Assembly: GCA_028291615.1 (NCBI GenBank)
Contig: JAQGHM010000256.1
Location: forward strand, 1 to 64,000
Source of the DNA: Phycisphaerales bacterium
GTDB taxonomy: Bacteria; Planctomycetota; Phycisphaerae; Tepidisphaerales; Tepidisphaeraceae
Direction: 5' to 3'
Length of the DNA: 64,000 bases
The stretch's first letter is position 1. Every line of letters starts with the position of its first letter. Below the pieces are notes generated by a model. The model worked only from the letters and a program-made list of their open reading frames with translations, had not been told where the DNA came from and made no database searches. The position numbers and the translations under genes are program-made. Shown piece by piece: positions 61,340-64,000 of the stretch.

Positions 61340-63274
61340 ATGTGCGGATTCGCCGGCATAGTGACCTGGGACAACCGCCACCGCGTCCACCGCGACGTGC
61401 TGGAACGGATGTCCGCGCGCATCGCGCATCGGGGGCCGGATGGGCAGGGGTTGTGGATCAACCACCAAGAAGAAGCGACGGCGGAGCGGCCGCAGGTGGG
61501 GCTGGTGCATCGGCGGCTGGCGATCTTGGACCCCGACCCACGATCCAATCAGCCGTTCACTGATGGACGTGGCAACTGGTTAGTCTACAACGGCGAGATC
61601 TATAATTTCCGCGAGCTCCGCCAGGAACTCTCGAGCCTGCGCCCCGATTACGCGTGGCGCACGACCGGCGACACCGAGGTTCTGTTGCTCGCCTACGACG
61701 TCTGGCGGATGGAATGCTTGGAAAAGCTCAATGGCATGTTCGCCTTCGCGATCTGGGATGAACAACAAAAGGAACTCATCCTGGCCCGGGATCGCATGGG
61801 TCAGAAGCCGCTGTATACCGCCTTTGCCGTGCCGGCTAATGGAGAATCCAACGTCACCGTCGCCTTCGCGAGCGAACTCGCTCCCCTGCGCTGCCTCCCG
61901 TGGATCAAGAACGACATACGAACGGGCGCAGTCGCCGAATACCTACGGTGGGGTTACGTACCACACGCCGGCACGATCTACGACGGCATCCACAGCATGT
62001 TCCCTGGGAAGGGCTCGCACTGGCGCCGACGTAGCATCGCTAACCGTCATTACTTTCATCTAACTGGTTCGCACGCACCCACCCTCGCAAGTGTCGATGA
62101 CCAAGTTGCCAGACGCACCACGCGCGAACTGCTCACGCAAGCCGTCCAACGTCAACTCGTCTCCGACGTGCCGCTCGGCTGCTTTCTCTCTGGCGGAGTG
62201 GACAGTTCAATCGTGGCCGCGTGTATGCGTGCGACTGGACAGCGCACAGTTACATTCTCAATCGGTTTCGACGACCCGCGCTACGACGAGTCAGAATTCG
62301 CGGCGAAGGTGGCGAAACATCTTGGAACGGAACATCACACCTTTACCGTCCGCCCGGATGCTATCCACGACCTTCCCGCTCTGGCGGCCGTCTTCGGTGA
62401 GCCGTTTGCGGACTCCTCGGCCCTCCCGACTCACTATCTCGCCCGCGAAACCCGACGTCACGTGAAGGTCGCCCTCTCTGGAGACGGCGGCGACGAACTG
62501 TTCGGCGGCTACGACCGATATCGCGCCATCCGACTCGCCCACCGCCTCCAATCGCTGCCGCGGCCGATCCGCGCGTCGCTGAAGCGCTCAATGGAATTGT
62601 CCGCCCGTGGCACCCACCCAAAATCTCTTTCCTCGCGACTTCGCCGTCTCTTTAGTCCGCTTCAGCTCTCGTTGGCGGAGCAATACGCCAGCTACATGCG
62701 ATTGTTCGACGATGCGACCATTGCCACATTGCTTATCCGCGGCGACGAACTGCCTTGCGAATCGCCGTATGCGGTTACTCACACTTGGGCCGATGAATTC
62801 AGGCGTGGTCGAGATGCCGTGCAAACCTCCCTCGCAGTCGATCGCGTCACTTACCTCCCCGACGATCTCCTCACCAAAGTAGACCGCTGCTCCATGCTAC
62901 ACGCCCTGGAGGTCCGCTCCCCCTTCATGGACCCCGACCTCGTCCGCTTCGCCTCGACCCTCACCACCCCCCAACTCCTCAAAGGCGGCCCCAAGCGCAT
63001 GCTCCGCGAGGCCTTTGCCGCCGATCTTCCCGCGTGGGTCTTCAAGCGAAAGAAGATGGGCTTCGCCGTGCCGATCGGCGAATGGTTCCGCTCCTCCCTT
63101 CGCCCAATGCTGCACGATCACCTCTTCGCCGCCGACTCGTTTGCGGCGAGCCATTTTAATATGGCCGTCGTTCGTCGCCTGGTGGACGAGCATGAAACCT
63201 ATCGCGTCGATCATTCCCAGCGGCTTTATGCCCTGCTCATGCTCGAGTTGTGGTGGCGGACGCAGCGGGGCTGA
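61340..63274 (+). CDS. asnB: Asparagine synthetase (glutamine-hydrolysing)
   Basis: Makes asparagine from aspartate, ATP and glutamine. Predicted 644 residues from ATG 61340, chosen because Cys2 (MCGFAGIV) must be the first residue after Met removal. The glutaminase domain follows (ARIAHRGPDGQGLW, VYNGEIYNFRELRQEL, TTGDTEVLL). The synthetase domain has the PP-loop LGCFLSGGVDSSIVAACM near residue 285 and KVALSGDGGDELFGGYDRYR. Also present are the C-terminal LPDDLLTKVDRCSMLHALEV and KRKKMGFAVPIGEWFRSSL. Codon use shows relatively few rare codons and the ribosome site is weak. In planctomycetes such paralogues often sit with polysaccharide genes, but no such gene is near it. Confidence 0.96.
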   Translation: MCGFAGIVTWDNRHRVHRDVLERMSARIAHRGPDGQGLWINHQEEATAERPQVGLVHRRLAILDPDPRSNQPFTDGRGNWLVYNGEIYNFRELRQELSSLRPDYAWRTTGDTEVLLLAYDVWRMECLEKLNGMFAFAIWDEQQKELILARDRMGQKPLYTAFAVPANGESNVTVAFASELAPLRCLPWIKNDIRTGAVAEYLRWGYVPHAGTIYDGIHSMFPGKGSHWRRRSIANRHYFHLTGSHAPTLASVDDQVARRTTRELLTQAVQRQLVSDVPLGCFLSGGVDSSIVAACMRATGQRTVTFSIGFDDPRYDESEFAAKVAKHLGTEHHTFTVRPDAIHDLPALAAVFGEPFADSSALPTHYLARETRRHVKVALSGDGGDELFGGYDRYRAIRLAHRLQSLPRPIRASLKRSMELSARGTHPKSLSSRLRRLFSPLQLSLAEQYASYMRLFDDATIATLLIRGDELPCESPYAVTHTWADEFRRGRDAVQTSLAVDRVTYLPDDLLTKVDRCSMLHALEVRSPFMDPDLVRFASTLTTPQLLKGGPKRMLREAFAADLPAWVFKRKKMGFAVPIGEWFRSSLRPMLHDHLFAADSFAASHFNMAVVRRLVDEHETYRVDHSQRLYALLMLELWWRTQRG

Positions 63275-63404
63275 GCCTGCGCCGAACAATTCGCTCGTTC
63301 CCATTACTGTAAATTGCTTCCTGGGTGGGGAAGGTCAATCGCTTAGCTCAACGCGTCGATGAGATGCAAAGACGTTTACGCCGCAATCGCGGGGAGTTGA
63401 AGCG

Positions 63405-64000
63405 ATGTCAGATTCATTCGGGGAAGGTCAGCCGACGCCGGCTAATGACGGCTGGCAGGGTCTGCGGTTGGGGCAGGCGGAACCGGCGAAGCCCGGAGTC
63501 GTCGCGACGCCGCCAGCGATGGCGAAGGGCGGGGTTTCCAATTCGCCCAAGTCGATTCCGTATGCGCGGCGGGCATATCCGGTCGGGCCGAATGTGCGGC
63601 CGGGGGTGCTGACGGCGCTGGGCGTGATCAGCATCATCGTTGGCGCAATCGCGCTCCTGGTAAATTGCGGGCTGATGGCAATATGGGGATATGGATACCT
63701 GATGGCTTCAGATCGGCAGACAAGGGCGGCGGTGGCGGCGGCGTCTCCCGACGTTCCCCCGCCGCCGGCTGTCATTGCGCCGACGCCGGCGAACTTGACC
63801 GCGTATACCGGCGATTGCGTGGCAGCCGACGGGCTGCCCCGCGCGGCGCGGCGCGCGGTGATCGACACGGTGCGGGCGAAAGGCGTGGCGCTGTCACTCG
63901 ACCGCGCCGCCATGCTCGATCGGTTGCTCGCCGAAACGGGGGCATCGGCGTTTGGTGCGGACAGCACGTTGGCTCAGGAGATTCGCGTGGAAGCCGGGGG
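63405..64000 (+). CDS. Membrane protein of unknown function (cut by window edge)
   Basis: Open to the right edge; 198 codons present. ATG 63405 with GGGGAG eight bases upstream. The N-terminus is Pro/Gly-rich (DSFGEGQPTPANDGWQGLRL) and is followed by one helix at about 72-95 (LTALGVISIIVGAIALLVNC), then an Ala/Pro-rich region (AAASPDVPPPPAVIAPTPAN) and a soluble part with DGLPRAARRAVIDTVRAKG. The layout resembles planctomycete proteins with a short cytoplasmic tail and a large external domain. No family recognised. A 130-bp gap before it holds nothing obvious. Confidence 0.7.
   Translation, partial: MSDSFGEGQPTPANDGWQGLRLGQAEPAKPGVVATPPAMAKGGVSNSPKSIPYARRAYPVGPNVRPGVLTALGVISIIVGAIALLVNCGLMAIWGYGYLMASDRQTRAAVAAASPDVPPPPAVIAPTPANLTAYTGDCVAADGLPRAARRAVIDTVRAKGVALSLDRAAMLDRLLAETGASAFGADSTLAQEIRVEAG

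Overview
The window looks like chromosomal DNA of a planctomycete, most likely class Phycisphaerae. The evidence is indirect but consistent. Seven large secreted proteins carry an N-terminal LEPR-XLL type motif near residues 10-40. There are PEP-CTERM and dockerin-type C-termini, ECF sigma factors with long membrane-anchored C-terminal extensions, and small membrane proteins ending in a CxxCGYD zinc ribbon. G+C is high, antisense ORFs are abundant, and intergenic spaces are full of hairpin and word repeats. No IS element, prophage, CRISPR array, rRNA or tRNA was recognised.

Layout. 1-13.4 kb: a cut-off transketolase, two small hypothetical genes, a PEP-CTERM protein with a formylglycine-enzyme-like domain, and a small accessory stretch (an MGMT-like fragment, a YodC/DUF2158 protein, an AlbA_2/Schlafen-type protein). 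Then come two tandem zinc-ribbon membrane proteins, a second and complete transketolase, and an isolated atpD. 13.5-29.7 kb: four giant surface or secreted proteins built from FG-GAP, ELWxxDGT, SdrD-B, FN3/PKD-like and dockerin modules, with an ECF-type sigma factor in between. 30-38.2 kb: two CheY-like receivers, a frame-disrupted zinc-ribbon gene, an NCS2 permease with a cysteine hydrolase, an ICMT-family methyltransferase behind a striking promoter/operator, lipA, and an antitoxin whose PIN toxin has been gutted by an internal deletion. 38.4-52 kb: a YmdB-like phosphodiesterase, three more LEPR-XLL proteins (one with delta-60, PKD and RTX repeats), a DinB protein, two DUF3299 proteins, a sigma factor that ends in a PEP-CTERM signal, and an EAL protein. 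52-64 kb: rpoN, a split metal ABC transporter, a DUF4832-type glycosidase, a DnaA-box-containing region in front of dnaN followed by a DciA-like gene, a PagL-like deacylase, asnB and the start of a membrane protein.

How it fits together. Much of the window serves export and display of large Ca-binding or adhesive repeat proteins. Two membrane-anchored sigma factors, a c-di-GMP phosphodiesterase and single-domain receivers could regulate this layer. The housekeeping genes (tkt, atpD, lipA, rpoN, dnaN, dciA, asnB) stand alone and not in the usual operons. The dnaN-dciA block with its upstream DnaA-type boxes is a candidate origin region.

The observations I rate highest are: the sigma factor/PEP-CTERM fusion, the LEPR-XLL cluster, a class of intergenic hairpins made of tandem 7-9 bp words (a different word at each locus), the twin-palindrome operator, the internally deleted toxin, and the candidate origin. 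All functional names come from recognising motifs by eye; no database search was run.
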